DNA of 64,000 bases from Peptoniphilus ovalis (GCF_018919265.1 NZ_JAHLQO010000001.1:124001-188000); one strand, 5' to 3'; counted from the stretch's first letter, positions 51,296-60,794 are shown. The notes: generated from the letters alone by a model not told the origin. Numbers and translations: made by a program.

Positions 51296-53390
51296 AATTA
51301 TCACCAACTATTTTGAAATCTATATTTCCCATATTTAAATCAACAGAGGCCACTTCAATTTCTAACTCATCACCAATGTGAAATTCAATTTTTGTCTCGT
51401 AGTCCACTGCCTTGTAATTTTCTTCATCAAATTCGTAATATCCGTCCATGGATTTGTAGCTCACAAGTCCTTCGATTAGATTTTCAAGCTCTACAAATAT
51501 TCCAAAACTTGTAATTCCTGAAACACGTCCTGTATATCTTTCTCCAATTCTCTCAGACATATATTCAGCCATTTTTATTGACTCAACTTGTCTTTCTACA
51601 TCTTGTGCAAGTTTTTCTGTGTTGGAAACTTGTTCTGCAATATCTGGAAGTTCTGCTTTTATTTTTTTTATATAGCCACTTGAAAGTCTGTCTTTTAAAT
51701 GTCTTTTTATAATTCTGTGAATAGTTAAGTCAGAGTATCTTCTTATCGGAGAGGTAAAATGTGAATAGTGAGAAAAACTTAGCCCAAAGTGAATGTCATT
51801 TTCCGCTGAGTACTTCGCCTTTTGCATTGAGCGAAGTGTAAGAGTTGATATAAACATCTCCTCTGGCATGTCCTTTGCCTTTTTTAAAACTTTTTGAACA
51901 TCTTTAGGTTTAACTTCATTGTCGTAATTTACCATGTAGCCCAAAGCTCTAATGTATGAGTTGAGTTCAGAAATTTTTTCTTCCTTAGGTCTTTCGTGAA
52001 TTCTATACAGAAATGGAATTTCTTTGAAGTAATACTGTTTTGCAACGCAGACATTGGCAAGAAGCATGAAGTCTTCGATTAATTTATTGGCAACTCTTCT
52101 GTCTCTCTTGTGAATATCTGTTGGCCAACCTTTCTCATCTACTTCAATAATTACCTCTGGTATGTCAAAGTCAATGGCTCCATCATTTTCTCTCTTTTCT
52201 TGTAATTTTTTTGAAAGCTCATACATATTTGAAAGTATATCTTCAAGTCCTCTTATAGATTCGTGGACTTCGCCCTTTTCTAAGTAATCAGATACATTTT
52301 CATAGACAAGTCTTCTGTGAGAATTTATTACAGTTTCTTTTATTTCATAATTTATTATATTTGCATCTTTATCAAGCTCTGCAAGTACTGAAAGAGTAAG
52401 TCTATCCACTCCCTCGTTTAGAGAACAAATTCCATTGGAAAGTTCAAAGGGAAGCATTGGAATAACTTTGTTTAATAAATAAACTGAATTTCCCCTTTTG
52501 TATGCTTCTTCATCTAGCTCTGAACCTTCTTCAACATATTCTGCAACATCTGCTATGTGAACTCCAAGTCTGAAGTTTCCGTTGTCTAAAGTCTCAAGAG
52601 AAATCGCATCGTCAAAGTCCTTTGAATCAGCTCCATCAATTGTAAAAGTTACAAGATTTCTTAAATCAAGTCTGTTTTCGATTTCAAATTCTCTAACTTT
52701 TTGCGGGATTTGCTTTGCTTCTGAAAGTGCAGCTTTTGAAAATTCCATTGGAATATCCATTGCAATTGCAACACTTAGCACGTCTACATGTGGGTCTGTT
52801 GGAAATCCTAAAATTTCTATAATTCTTCCCTCTGGACTTTTATTTTTTTCAGGCCATTTTTCAATTTTTACTACAACTTTTTGGCCATCAATTGCACCAT
52901 TCATTTTCTTTTTAGGGATGTAGATGTCCATTGCCATCTTGCTCTCATCAGAAATTACAAATCCAAAGTCCTTTTTCTTTTGAAATACTCCAACAACTTT
53001 GGTGTTATTTCTTTTAACAATACTTACAACTTTTCCCTCTGGCTTTTCTCCAGAAGTTTCAGAGTATTTTTTAACAATTACTGCATCGCCATTTAAAGCT
53101 GAATTTAAATTATCTCTAGCAATATAAATGTCAGTATCAAGATTTTCGCAAATCAAAAATCCAAATCCCTTAGATGTAGTTTGAACTTTTCCGTAAAAAT
53201 ATTTTTCATTGTCAACTATTCTGTATTTATTTCTCTTATCTAAAAAGATTCTGCCATCTTTTTCCAATTCTTCTAGTATCTTTATAAATTTTGACTTTTC
53301 TCTATTTTTAATTCCCAAATGTTTTAACAGTTCGTCTTCTTTTCTCGGTTTTGAATTTTCAATTATTTGTAAAATCTTTTCTTTAATCAT
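51288..53390 (-). CDS. rnr: Ribonuclease R
   Basis: 700 residues. N-terminal helix-turn-helix (about 1-60), two cold-shock OB domains (about 65-220; [18 protein letters not shown]), the RNB catalytic domain with [15 protein letters not shown] near 245 (Mg-binding aspartates) and an S1 domain (about 620-700; [19 protein letters not shown]). Degrades structured RNA 3' to 5', including in tmRNA-tagged mRNA turnover. Its ATG directly follows the ddl stop with no gap. Confidence 0.96.
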   Translation of the reverse strand: MIKEKILQIIENSKPRKEDELLKHLGIKNREKSKFIKILEELEKDGRIFLDKRNKYRIVDNEKYFYGKVQTTSKGFGFLICENLDTDIYIARDNLNSALNGDAVIVKKYSETSGEKPEGKVVSIVKRNNTKVVGVFQKKKDFGFVISDESKMAMDIYIPKKKMNGAIDGQKVVVKIEKWPEKNKSPEGRIIEILGFPTDPHVDVLSVAIAMDIPMEFSKAALSEAKQIPQKVREFEIENRLDLRNLVTFTIDGADSKDFDDAISLETLDNGNFRLGVHIADVAEYVEEGSELDEEAYKRGNSVYLLNKVIPMLPFELSNGICSLNEGVDRLTLSVLAELDKDANIINYEIKETVINSHRRLVYENVSDYLEKGEVHESIRGLEDILSNMYELSKKLQEKRENDGAIDFDIPEVIIEVDEKGWPTDIHKRDRRVANKLIEDFMLLANVCVAKQYYFKEIPFLYRIHERPKEEKISELNSYIRALGYMVNYDNEVKPKDVQKVLKKAKDMPEEMFISTLTLRSMQKAKYSAENDIHFGLSFSHYSHFTSPIRRYSDLTIHRIIKRHLKDRLSSGYIKKIKAELPDIAEQVSNTEKLAQDVERQVESIKMAEYMSERIGERYTGRVSGITSFGIFVELENLIEGLVSYKSMDGYYEFDEENYKAVDYETKIEFHIGDELEIEVASVDLNMGNIDFKIVGDNFE

Positions 53391-54563
53391 TTATATTTTC
53401 GCTCCATAACTTGTCATATTGAATAAGTTAGAATCGTAGGAATAATTATTTTCTGCTCTTTCATCATGTCTTTTTCTTCCAAGTTCTATTAATTCTGTTA
53501 TAAGATTTTTAATATCTAGTCCGTCAACTTCAAATAAATAGAAAGAAATTGATCCAGGAAGTGTGTTTATTTCATTTACATATGCTTTGTCATCTTTTAC
53601 TAAGAAGTCAATCCTTGCAACTCCTGAACCGTCAATTGCTCTAAAGCTTTTCTTTGCAAGATTTTTAATTTCCTTTTCAAGTTCTGGGCTCAAGTCTGCT
53701 GGAAGTTTTTTGTTTTGGAATTTTTGTGATGACTTAGCTCCCTTTGATCCAGAAACATATTTATCTTCGTATTTTAAAAGGTCGTGAAAACCAAGTGGTT
53801 CTTCTGCTGCAGAAACTCTCAAGTCATTTTCATATCCTAGCACTGCAACATTTATCTCACGTGGCTCAACTACAGCTTCTTCTACAATTATTTTTCTATC
53901 ATACATTGAAGCAACTTCAAGTGCCTTTGAAAGTTCAAGTGCATCTTTTACCTTTGAAATTCCAATTGATGAACCTAAATTTGCAGGTTTAACAAATAGT
54001 GGGAAGTTCAAATCTTTACACTTTTCTGTCACAGATTTTAAATTTTTAAGTTCTTCTTTGTAGAAATATTTGTACTTAGTCATTGGAATGCCCTCTGATT
54101 CAAAAACTTTTCTCATTGTTACTTTGTCCATACCAACTGCTGCAGACATTACGCCACAACCAGTGTATGGCATTCCCATAAGTTCAAAAAGTCCTTGAGT
54201 ACATCCATCTTCGCCAAAAGTTCCGTGAAGTGCAAAGAAAATCATGTCTATTTTTTCATAAACTTCAATAGAATAAGTCTCAGGTTTAAAAAGTCCCTTT
54301 TCATTGTGTTTAATGTAGTATAAATTTCTATCGCCAAATTCTGGCTTAAAGAAAACTTCAGTTGCATCGTGGAAGTCCCCATTTTTGTATGATTTAAAGT
54401 TCTTTAGGCTTTCTCCTGATAAGAACTTTCCATTCTTATTTATATAAATTGGAATTGGATTGTATTTTGAACGATCCATATTTTCAATTATTTGCATGCC
54501 GGTGATAACTGAAACTTCGTGTTCAACAGATCTACCACCAAAAATTACTCCAATATTTTCCAT
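53391..54563 (-). CDS. ddl: D-alanine--D-alanine ligase
   Basis: 390 residues, ATP-grasp fold. Motifs are GGRSVEHEVSVITG near the N-terminus, FALHGTFGEDGCTQG near 112, FVKPANLGSSIGISK near 190 and NEINTLPGSISFYLFE near 330. Joins two D-alanines for peptidoglycan. It is somewhat longer than the common 310-360 form, consistent with the Gram-positive type. Three bases separate it from murF, which uses its product. Confidence 0.96.
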   Translation of the reverse strand: MENIGVIFGGRSVEHEVSVITGMQIIENMDRSKYNPIPIYINKNGKFLSGESLKNFKSYKNGDFHDATEVFFKPEFGDRNLYYIKHNEKGLFKPETYSIEVYEKIDMIFFALHGTFGEDGCTQGLFELMGMPYTGCGVMSAAVGMDKVTMRKVFESEGIPMTKYKYFYKEELKNLKSVTEKCKDLNFPLFVKPANLGSSIGISKVKDALELSKALEVASMYDRKIIVEEAVVEPREINVAVLGYENDLRVSAAEEPLGFHDLLKYEDKYVSGSKGAKSSQKFQNKKLPADLSPELEKEIKNLAKKSFRAIDGSGVARIDFLVKDDKAYVNEINTLPGSISFYLFEVDGLDIKNLITELIELGRKRHDERAENNYSYDSNLFNMTSYGAKI

Positions 54564-54566
54564 AGA

Positions 54567-56120
54567 TTACTCCTCGTTATAATTATCTGGCAAGTCATTT
54601 TCAAATAACACAACATCTCCTGCGTGAGAAATTTGTGCAAGTACAGTTGTGGCTTCATTTAGTGATGAAACTTGATATATTTTATTCTTGTCAAAACCCT
54701 TTTTAGTCATGCCTTCATAAATTGGCATTGTTCTCTTCTTCCCTACTAAAATTGCAAAGTCCACAACATCTGCCATGACCTCTCCAATTTTTTCATTTTC
54801 AGTAATTTCCATATCGCCAAGCTCAACCATGCCCGGTGTAATGATTATTTTTCTATGCTCTTTAAATTCTCTTAGCACATCAAGTGCCGCCCTAAATCCA
54901 ACTGGATTAGAATTAAAAGCATCATCTATAACAATTGTACCATTACTTGATGGAATTAGTGAAAGTCTGTGTTCAACAGGCTCTACTTTCTTTATACCAC
55001 TTGCAATTTTTTCAAGACTAAGTCCTAAAACATAGGCTGCAGTTGCTGCTGCAAGTAAGTTTGAAATATTGTGCACACCTAAAAGTTTTGTCTCGCACAT
55101 TATTGAGCCAACTTTTTTAATGTGAAGCATAAAGTTTGAACCATTTTCTGTAACTTCAATTTTATCTGCATAGACATCTAGCTTTTCGATATCCTTAATT
55201 CCGTATCTATAAGTTTTCTTTTTAGTCTTATCTGCAAGTGGCTTTACATAATCATTGTCATAATTAAAAATTGCAATTCCATCTTCTGGCAAGTCTTCGA
55301 TTAACTCATATTTAGTCTTTTGAATATTTTCAATAGTCTTAAAAAGATGCATGTGAGTTGGTCCAATTGCAGTTATAATTCCAATATCAGGTTGCACAAG
55401 TTCTGCAACTTCGTGAATTTCACCAGGCACCTTTGCGCCAAGCTCTGCAATAAAAACTTCTCTATCTCTTTCAAGTTCATTGTTTATAATTTTTGAAAGA
55501 CCCATTGGCGTGTTAAAAGATGAAGGAGTGTTTTTAACCCTTAGTCCTTCACTAAGTATTGTATCAGATATAAATTTAACTGAAGTTTTTCCAAAGGATC
55601 CTGTAATTCCTAAAACTTTTAAATTTTCCTCTTCTTTAAACTTTTTAATCTTAGCTTGAGCCTGTTTATAAAATCCCATGTTGATTCTATCTTCCTTAGG
55701 CTTTGCAAGTTTATTTGATAAAATTAAAATTCTATATTGGTAAAAATAAACTAAGAACGAAAGAATAAGTGAAGCTAGCCCCCCAAAAAGTAAACTTCCT
55801 GTACGCAAATGAATAATACTTGACATAATCACTATAATTACAAATATAACAAAATTTACTTGTTTGTGTTTTTTTAAAAGTCTTTTTGCTCTGTCAGTCC
55901 ATACAAGTGGAGTCTTTGGATTTTTCTCCATTTTGTAGACTAATTTATTCATCTTATCCTTATTATTTTTTAAAAATGTTTTGTATTCATTATTGTCGTA
56001 TCCTTCAAGTTGAAGCATGTGAATTGGAAAATTGCTTCTTATATATGAATAAAAAAGTGCAACAATAATAATTACAAAATTTATAGCATCCATTGGCAAA
56101 CCAGATAAAATATATTCCAT
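54567..56120 (-). CDS. murF: MurF-like UDP-MurNAc-tripeptide ligase with N-terminal membrane domain
   Basis: 517 residues. Residues about 1-150 contain a hydrophobic helix at about 12-28, a basic segment, then two helices at about 86-105 and 108-130, and are not part of ordinary MurF. The Mur ligase follows, with P-loop GITGSFGKTSVK near 172, AELGAKVPGEI near 225, HNISNLLAAATAAYVLG near 355 and DDAFNSNPVGFRAAL near 405. Adds D-Ala-D-Ala to the UDP-MurNAc peptide; adjacency to ddl supports this. The membrane part would place the step at the membrane. Confidence 0.9.
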   Translation of the reverse strand: MEYILSGLPMDAINFVIIIVALFYSYIRSNFPIHMLQLEGYDNNEYKTFLKNNKDKMNKLVYKMEKNPKTPLVWTDRAKRLLKKHKQVNFVIFVIIVIMSSIIHLRTGSLLFGGLASLILSFLVYFYQYRILILSNKLAKPKEDRINMGFYKQAQAKIKKFKEEENLKVLGITGSFGKTSVKFISDTILSEGLRVKNTPSSFNTPMGLSKIINNELERDREVFIAELGAKVPGEIHEVAELVQPDIGIITAIGPTHMHLFKTIENIQKTKYELIEDLPEDGIAIFNYDNDYVKPLADKTKKKTYRYGIKDIEKLDVYADKIEVTENGSNFMLHIKKVGSIMCETKLLGVHNISNLLAAATAAYVLGLSLEKIASGIKKVEPVEHRLSLIPSSNGTIVIDDAFNSNPVGFRAALDVLREFKEHRKIIITPGMVELGDMEITENEKIGEVMADVVDFAILVGKKRTMPIYEGMTKKGFDKNKIYQVSSLNEATTVLAQISHAGDVVLFENDLPDNYNEE

Positions 56121-56129
56121 TAAATTCTC

Positions 56130-56900
56130 CTATCCTAAAAAGTTATTTATTACTGCATTAAAAGTTCCATAATCATCGAGATAGGAATAATGTCCTGCAT
56201 TCTTTAATACAACAAGACCTGAGTTTTTGATTTCCTTTTCAAAAATTTCTCCCATATAAAGTGGAGTTGCATCATCATTTTCGCCCCATATAAGTAGAGT
56301 TTCTGCATCAATATTTTTAAACTCTTCCCTTGTCGATTCATTTACAACTTTTACAAAGCATTTTCTCATTATCCCATCAGCTGCTTGATAATCATCTGAA
56401 CCATGGCTTTTATAAAATTTCTTTAAACTCTCTTTGTCATTTCCATGAGTTAGCATATAAATTTTCTTTGCAAGCTTAAAACTATATACCTTGATATAAT
56501 AAGACAATTTCCTCTTAGGAATAACTCCCGATGCATCAATTATAATGAGTTTTTCAATTAAATTTTTATTTTTTGATCCAAGTATTGTAAGAGTTTTTCC
56601 TCCAAAGGAATGACCAATAAAAGTTGCTTTCTTTATATTAAACTTCTCTAAAAAAGCTAGGAGAAATTTGTAGTAATCATAAGTTCCCATAACCTCAGTG
56701 GGATTATCGCTATCTCCAAATCCTGGTGCATCATAAGCATAAACTGTGTAATCCATTGGGATAGAATTTACAATTGGCATAATTGATTCAATAAATGCAC
56801 CCCAACCATGAAGTATGACTACAACTCTATCTCCGCCATCTCTTTTTATATATGCAGTTTTTATATTATTTATCTCTACAAAATCTTTATTTACTTTCAT
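56130..56900 (-). CDS. Alpha/beta hydrolase
   Basis: 256 residues. Oxyanion-hole HGWGAF near 32, nucleophile elbow GHSFGGKT near 97 (Ser), Asp in LLIWGENDDATPL near 205 and His in GHYSYLDDYG near 235 complete the triad. Related to 2-hydroxymuconate-semialdehyde-hydrolase-like enzymes; substrate unknown. The start is the ATG at 56898-56900. It overlaps the coiled-coil gene upstream by 14 bases and is 9 bases before murF. Confidence 0.88.
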   Translation of the reverse strand: MKVNKDFVEINNIKTAYIKRDGGDRVVVILHGWGAFIESIMPIVNSIPMDYTVYAYDAPGFGDSDNPTEVMGTYDYYKFLLAFLEKFNIKKATFIGHSFGGKTLTILGSKNKNLIEKLIIIDASGVIPKRKLSYYIKVYSFKLAKKIYMLTHGNDKESLKKFYKSHGSDDYQAADGIMRKCFVKVVNESTREEFKNIDAETLLIWGENDDATPLYMGEIFEKEIKNSGLVVLKNAGHYSYLDDYGTFNAVINNFLG

Positions 56901-57288
56901 CACTATCTTCTATAAATATTATAGACCCTTCACCTTCATCATCTTTTTTAATTTCCTCATCTTGAATCAAGGAAATATCATCTGTGTTTATATTTTTATT
57001 TATTTCATAACCCATCTCTAGAGAAGAAACTCTTGAAGTATGTCTTTCTATTTCTTTTACAATTTCTTCTACATCAAGGTCTGAATTTTCATTTTTCATA
57101 AGTTTATAACTATGAACTCCGAGCTTTTCATATAAATCTGAGAGAATTCTCTTTTCATTTAAGATTTCATATTTTAATTTCGCCGCTTGTTTTAAATCCT
57201 GCGACTCATTTAAAAGTTTCTTAGACAAAAATTCTAAATTTTCTCTTATATCTTTTAAATTTTCATCAAGATTATCAAAAAATCCCAA
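56887..57288 (-). CDS. Uncharacterised coiled-coil protein
   Basis: 133 residues, not recognised. Residues 1-75 are strongly helical with heptads (NLDENLKDIRENLEFLSKKL), and the tail from about 95 is acidic (EEIKKDDEGEGSIIFIEDSD). No membrane segment or signal. The start is a TTG (57286-57288) after GAGGTGAT; a GTG 9 bases up lies inside that ribosome site. First gene of the run leading to the hydrolase, murF, ddl, rnr and smpB. Confidence 0.7.
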   Translation of the reverse strand: MGFFDNLDENLKDIRENLEFLSKKLLNESQDLKQAAKLKYEILNEKRILSDLYEKLGVHSYKLMKNENSDLDVEEIVKEIERHTSRVSSLEMGYEINKNINTDDISLIQDEEIKKDDEGEGSIIFIEDSDESK

Positions 57289-57396
57289 AAATATCACCTC
57301 GAATCTATGTTATTATATCAAAAAATAGCCATCTTTTAAATACTTCTAACTGTTTATGTTATCTTGATATGGGTAAATTATAAAGGGAGGTAGATT

Positions 57397-57636
57397 ATGG
57401 AAAAATTAACACTTTATGTGGGTACAACTTGCCCATTCTGCAAAAAAGTTGAACAATTTATGGACGAACACAATATTGATGGTGTAGAAATTAAAAATAT
57501 TGACGAAGATAAAGAAGCAAGAGAATACCTTGTAGAAAAGGGTGGCAAGAAACAAGTGCCTTGTCTATTTATTGGAGACAAACCTCTTTACGAATCTCTT
57601 GATATTATTAAATATCTTAAGGAAAATGTAGCTTAA
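57397..57636 (+). CDS. Glutaredoxin-like protein
   Basis: 79 residues, a minimal thioredoxin-fold glutaredoxin. The active site is GTTCPFCKKVEQF (Cys12, Cys15), cis-proline is in KQVPCLFIGDKPLYES near 50, and the C-terminal helix is DIIKYLKENV. CPFC is between classic CPYC glutaredoxins and NrdH-type proteins. Starts at an ATG after GGGAGGTAG and ends at a strong terminator, so it is monocistronic. Confidence 0.92.
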   Translation: MEKLTLYVGTTCPFCKKVEQFMDEHNIDGVEIKNIDEDKEAREYLVEKGGKKQVPCLFIGDKPLYESLDIIKYLKENVA

Positions 57637-57654
57637 TTAAATTTCAATTATTAC

Positions 57655-57687
57655 AACGAGCAGACCTAAGGGTCGCTCGTTTTTTCC
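57655..57687 (+). terminator. Terminator of the glutaredoxin gene
   Basis: AACGAGC (57655-57661) pairs with GCTCGTT (57675-57681), with an inner GACC/GGTC stem, and is followed by TTTTT. Confidence 0.88.
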
Positions 57688-57738
57688 TTTTGTTTTAAAA
57701 CATTTTTCTGACCAGTACCTGAAATCACATTAACACAT

Positions 57739-57766
57739 CAAAAAAGAGAAGGAATTACCTTCTCTT
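57739..57766 (-). terminator. Terminator overlapping the end of the HAAS-protein gene
   Basis: AGAGAAGG (57745-57752) pairs with CCTTCTCT (57758-57765). The last codons (Lys-Arg-Arg) and the TAA at 57755-57757 are part of the hairpin, and a T-run follows on the minus strand. Confidence 0.85.
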
Positions 57767-58639
57767 TTTGTTTTTATTTCTATTTCTCTTTTGTCTTGAT
57801 ATCAAGATGTTTTTTTCCTTTAAGATATAATAAGTATTTATAATTAGATTAATAACATTGCAAAGAATTATAATATTATTCATAAAAGTGCCAGGTATAA
57901 AATAACTTGAAAGCACAATAAAAGAAATAATTGTAAAAATATCAACAAAGTACTCAATATAGAGTATCCTTGAAAGAATTGTGTTCTCAGACATTTTAAG
58001 ATTTGCCCTCAATACATTTATAAAAAACAAAAACATTATAAAAGTATAAGTGACAACGGAAATGTCAATTGTCGCCGTAATTATATATATTTGCAACATA
58101 AAAAACATTGTAAACAGCGTTACAAGTAAATAAATTGCATATTTTCCAATTTTAAAATCCTTGGATTCGTAAAGATTTTCAATATCCCACTTTTGCATCA
58201 ATGCCTTTAAAATCTTCGTAGTCTTAATTTTTTCACAAATCCACGAAGGAAGTAAACTAAGGACAAAGATGCTAATTAAAATTGTCTTGAAAAGATCATA
58301 TAAATTTATATTTTGTAATCTATTAAAATAATTAAAAACAAATAAAATAAAGCCTATTACAGCAGAAGCTGTAAGCATCTTTAAAAAACCTATAAAAAGC
58401 TCGTAATTTTTGCCACTTAATAAAAAATTTCCAATATCAGTGTAATTGCTAGCAAATTCATAGGGGTTTCCCATTTTATTTAATTCATTTTTTAAATCTT
58501 CTTCAGTAAAGTTTCTATCTAATCTATCAGTTAAAATACTCAGAAAATCCTCTTCAGCCTTTCTTTGCTTGTCATAAGGAATGTATCTTTGTAAATAATA
58601 TATATATCTATCGACGAGTTCATGTTCTTTTAATTTCAT
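57755..58639 (-). CDS. HAAS-domain-like membrane protein
   Basis: 294 residues. The N-terminal 65 residues (LVDRYIYYLQRYIPYDKQRK to MGNPYEFASNYTDI) follow the pattern of the HAAS/DUF1700 four-helix signalling domain. About six membrane helices (about 78-100, 112-130, 165-185, 190-210, 225-248, 255-275) and a very basic tail follow. Such genes usually sit beside a PadR-type repressor, but none is present here. Function unknown. Confidence 0.72.
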   Translation of the reverse strand: MKLKEHELVDRYIYYLQRYIPYDKQRKAEEDFLSILTDRLDRNFTEEDLKNELNKMGNPYEFASNYTDIGNFLLSGKNYELFIGFLKMLTASAVIGFILFVFNYFNRLQNINLYDLFKTILISIFVLSLLPSWICEKIKTTKILKALMQKWDIENLYESKDFKIGKYAIYLLVTLFTMFFMLQIYIITATIDISVVTYTFIMFLFFINVLRANLKMSENTILSRILYIEYFVDIFTIISFIVLSSYFIPGTFMNNIIILCNVINLIINTYYILKEKNILISRQKRNRNKNKKRR

Positions 58640-58769
58640 AAAATCATCCTATCTAATAATTATATTATAAAGGATAGGGGATTCTTTTTAAATGATTTTG
58701 TGTGATTTTAAAATTTATATTTTTTTAATATTTTAAAAATTTATTATTAAAAGATAATCTTGGCTCTTC

Positions 58770-58862
58770 AAACGGGAGCTGTCCTTTCCTTTTAACTCCA
58801 AAATTTCTTAGGATATTATCTTTTAAGAATGAATACTAAATCTAATAAAAAGGGCTGTCCAT
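58770..58862. repeat. GGACAGC-type repeat remnants (left part of gap)
   Basis: GGGAGCTGTCC near 58774 and AGGGCTGTCC at 58851-58860 match the dispersed family in inverted orientation. No gene is seen between 58640 and 58941. Confidence 0.55.
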
Positions 58863-58941
58863 TTCTTAATATTCTGTTTATTATATTCAAAATATAAATT
58901 TTATTTTTTAATTTTATTTTTGAATCCAAAGGATTCATTAA

Positions 58942-59115
58942 TTAGGGGGAAGACTCTTGATTGTCTTCCCCCTAAAACCCCCTTTTCAACGCACTGAATG
59001 TCCAAAAAATAGACACATGCTAAAAATTAAAAACTCACTTACTTCACTCGTTCAAACAATTTAATTTTTTTAACGCATGTCTCTATTTTTTGCTTATGAA
59101 GCACAGTTGCCTACG
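58942..59115 (+). repeat. Structured intergenic element, copy B
   Basis: The opening foldback AGGGGGAAGAC (58944) / GTCTTCCCCCT (58963) is followed by stems ATAGACACATGC (59009) / GCATGTCTCTAT (59075) and AAAATTAAA (59023) / TTTAATTTT (59060), and the ending TTGCTTATGAAGCACAG followed by TTGCCTACGT. Layout and the conserved words GTCCAAAAAA, CATGCTAAA, CAAACAATT and TGCCTACGT match copy A at 15609-15800. No gene overlaps it. Confidence 0.7.
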
Positions 59116-59204
59116 TTTTGTAAATAATAAGGTTAATAAGAATATAACTACTTCTTAAAGTTTTAAAACTTAAATAGATTTTGCCAATAATTAACTAACT
59201 ACTC

Positions 59205-59350
59205 GGTCGATAAGCAAATGAGCTGTCTCATTCATCCAGTTTCCAAACCAAATAGGACAGCCCCTTTTTATAAATTTATGCTTCTCTTTTATTATCTTTA
59301 ATTTTCAATAACACTTCATTTCTATTTACAAGGGACAGCCCTCGGGCTTT
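59205..59350. repeat. GGACAGCCC repeat remnants (right part of gap)
   Basis: AGCTGTCTCATTCATCC near 59221, AGGACAGCCCC at 59254 and GGGACAGCCCTCGGG near 59332 belong to the dispersed repeat family. No gene is seen in 59116-59372. Confidence 0.6.
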
Positions 59351-59372
59351 TAATTCCCTATCGAAAAATAAT

Positions 59373-60485
59373 TTAAATCAATACTTCTTCTGCAACTTCT
59401 CTAATGAGTGCTATCTTCTTCCATTGGTCTTCATCTTTTAAAGCATTTCCTTCTTCTGTTGAAGAGAATCCACATTGTGGCGAAATACAAATATTTTCTA
59501 GTGGTATAAATTCAGTGGCTTCTTTAATTCTTCTCTTAAGCTCTTCTTTGTCTTCAAGTTCTGGTCTTTTGCTTGTTACAATTCCAAGAACTACTTTTTT
59601 ACCTTCTGGAATTTTTGCAAGTGCTTTAAAATCTCCACTTCTTTCGTCATCATATTCAAGATAAAATGCACTTACATTTTCCCTTGCAAGTACATAATCA
59701 GCTACATGATCGTATGCTCCTTTAAAGTGGAATGATGATTTGTAATTTCCCTTGCAGATGTGAGTTGTAATATTTAGTCCTTCTGGTGCATGGCTGATTG
59801 CCTTGTTGTTTATTTCAAGATAAATTTTCTTTAAATCTTCTGCACTTTTTCCATGTGCTTCGTATTCTTTTATTGCATCTTCATCTACAAGTGCACCCCA
59901 TGTACAGTCATCAAGTTGAACATTTCTACATCCTAGTTCGTAAATTTCTTTGAAGAAATCTCCATATGCCGCAGCTATATCATCTACAAATTCTGATTCC
60001 TTTTCATAAACTCCGCCTTCTGTGATTTGTTTATACACGCCTCTTAAAAGTTGTGCAGGAGCAGGGATTGCTTGTCTTGCAACTGTGTTTTCATCTTCAA
60101 ATTGTTTTACGAATTTAAAATGTTCTAAGAATGGGTGATTCTTTCCATCGACTTTTCCCACAATTTTAACTCCATCTGGACGAAGTGTTTCACCGTGGAA
60201 TTTAATTATTTCATCTCCAGTTAATTCGTATTTTTCAATACCGTTAATTCCCCAGAAAAAGTCGTAATGCCACCAGCTTCTTCTAAACTCACCATCAGAG
60301 ATAATTTTAAGTCCTGATTCTTTTTGTTTTTCAACAAGTTTAGTAATTTCTCTGTCTTCTACTTCTCTTAATTCATCTGCAGAGATTTTTCCATCTCTAA
60401 AATCTTCTCTTGCTTGTTTTAACTCCTTAGGTCTTAAAAAAGATCCCACTACATCGAATTTACTTGGTGCTAAAATATTTGCCAT
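59373..60485 (-). CDS. MetE-like methyltransferase (YxjG/YxjH family)
   Basis: 370 residues equal to the C-terminal barrel of cobalamin-independent methionine synthase. Zinc ligands are visible: His and Cys in TTHICKGNYKSSFHF near 245, Glu in LEYDDERSGDF near 278 and Cys in ISPQCGFSST near 338. It lacks the N-terminal MetE half, so the methyl donor may not be the usual triglutamyl folate. The methionine T-box leader upstream supports a role in methionine supply. Starts at an ATG after AAAAGGAGAG. Confidence 0.92.
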   Translation of the reverse strand: MANILAPSKFDVVGSFLRPKELKQAREDFRDGKISADELREVEDREITKLVEKQKESGLKIISDGEFRRSWWHYDFFWGINGIEKYELTGDEIIKFHGETLRPDGVKIVGKVDGKNHPFLEHFKFVKQFEDENTVARQAIPAPAQLLRGVYKQITEGGVYEKESEFVDDIAAAYGDFFKEIYELGCRNVQLDDCTWGALVDEDAIKEYEAHGKSAEDLKKIYLEINNKAISHAPEGLNITTHICKGNYKSSFHFKGAYDHVADYVLARENVSAFYLEYDDERSGDFKALAKIPEGKKVVLGIVTSKRPELEDKEELKRRIKEATEFIPLENICISPQCGFSSTEEGNALKDEDQWKKIALIREVAEEVLI

Positions 60486-60526
60486 TTTTACTCTCCTTTT
60501 ATTTTTTTTATTCTTGAGAAAGCAAT

Positions 60527-60788
60527 AAAAAAGTCCTTACTGTTCAATTGAACAATAAGGACGAAATTTTTCCGCGTTACCACCTATTTTGCATAAAATG
60601 CCACTCTCAAGTACCAACATACTCTAGCTCTGTAAGGGGAGCTCCCCTATAAGTCTAAATATCGACTCATCCCATCAGAGGCCATGTTCATCTAATAGCT
60701 CTTTTGCCCTTCTCACCTAACGGGCTCTCTGTAAAAATTACTTACTAAATTACTCTTCTCATTCTTTGGTTTAAATTGGTTTTAATTT
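60527..60788 (-). ncRNA. T-box riboswitch, probably methionine-specific
   Basis: On the minus strand the leader has an AGAGAGC stem I start near 60727, a GGTGAGA-type distal segment, and the hallmark AGGTGGTAACGCGG T-box (60572-60585). A terminator follows (GTCCTTACTGTTCAA 60533-60547 with its complement to 60562, then TTTTTT). The specifier candidate is ATG (60683-60685) in GAACATGGCCTCTGA, reading methionine. Uncharged tRNA-Met would pair with it and with the T-box bulge to prevent termination. Confidence 0.92.
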
Positions 60789-60794
60789 TTCATT

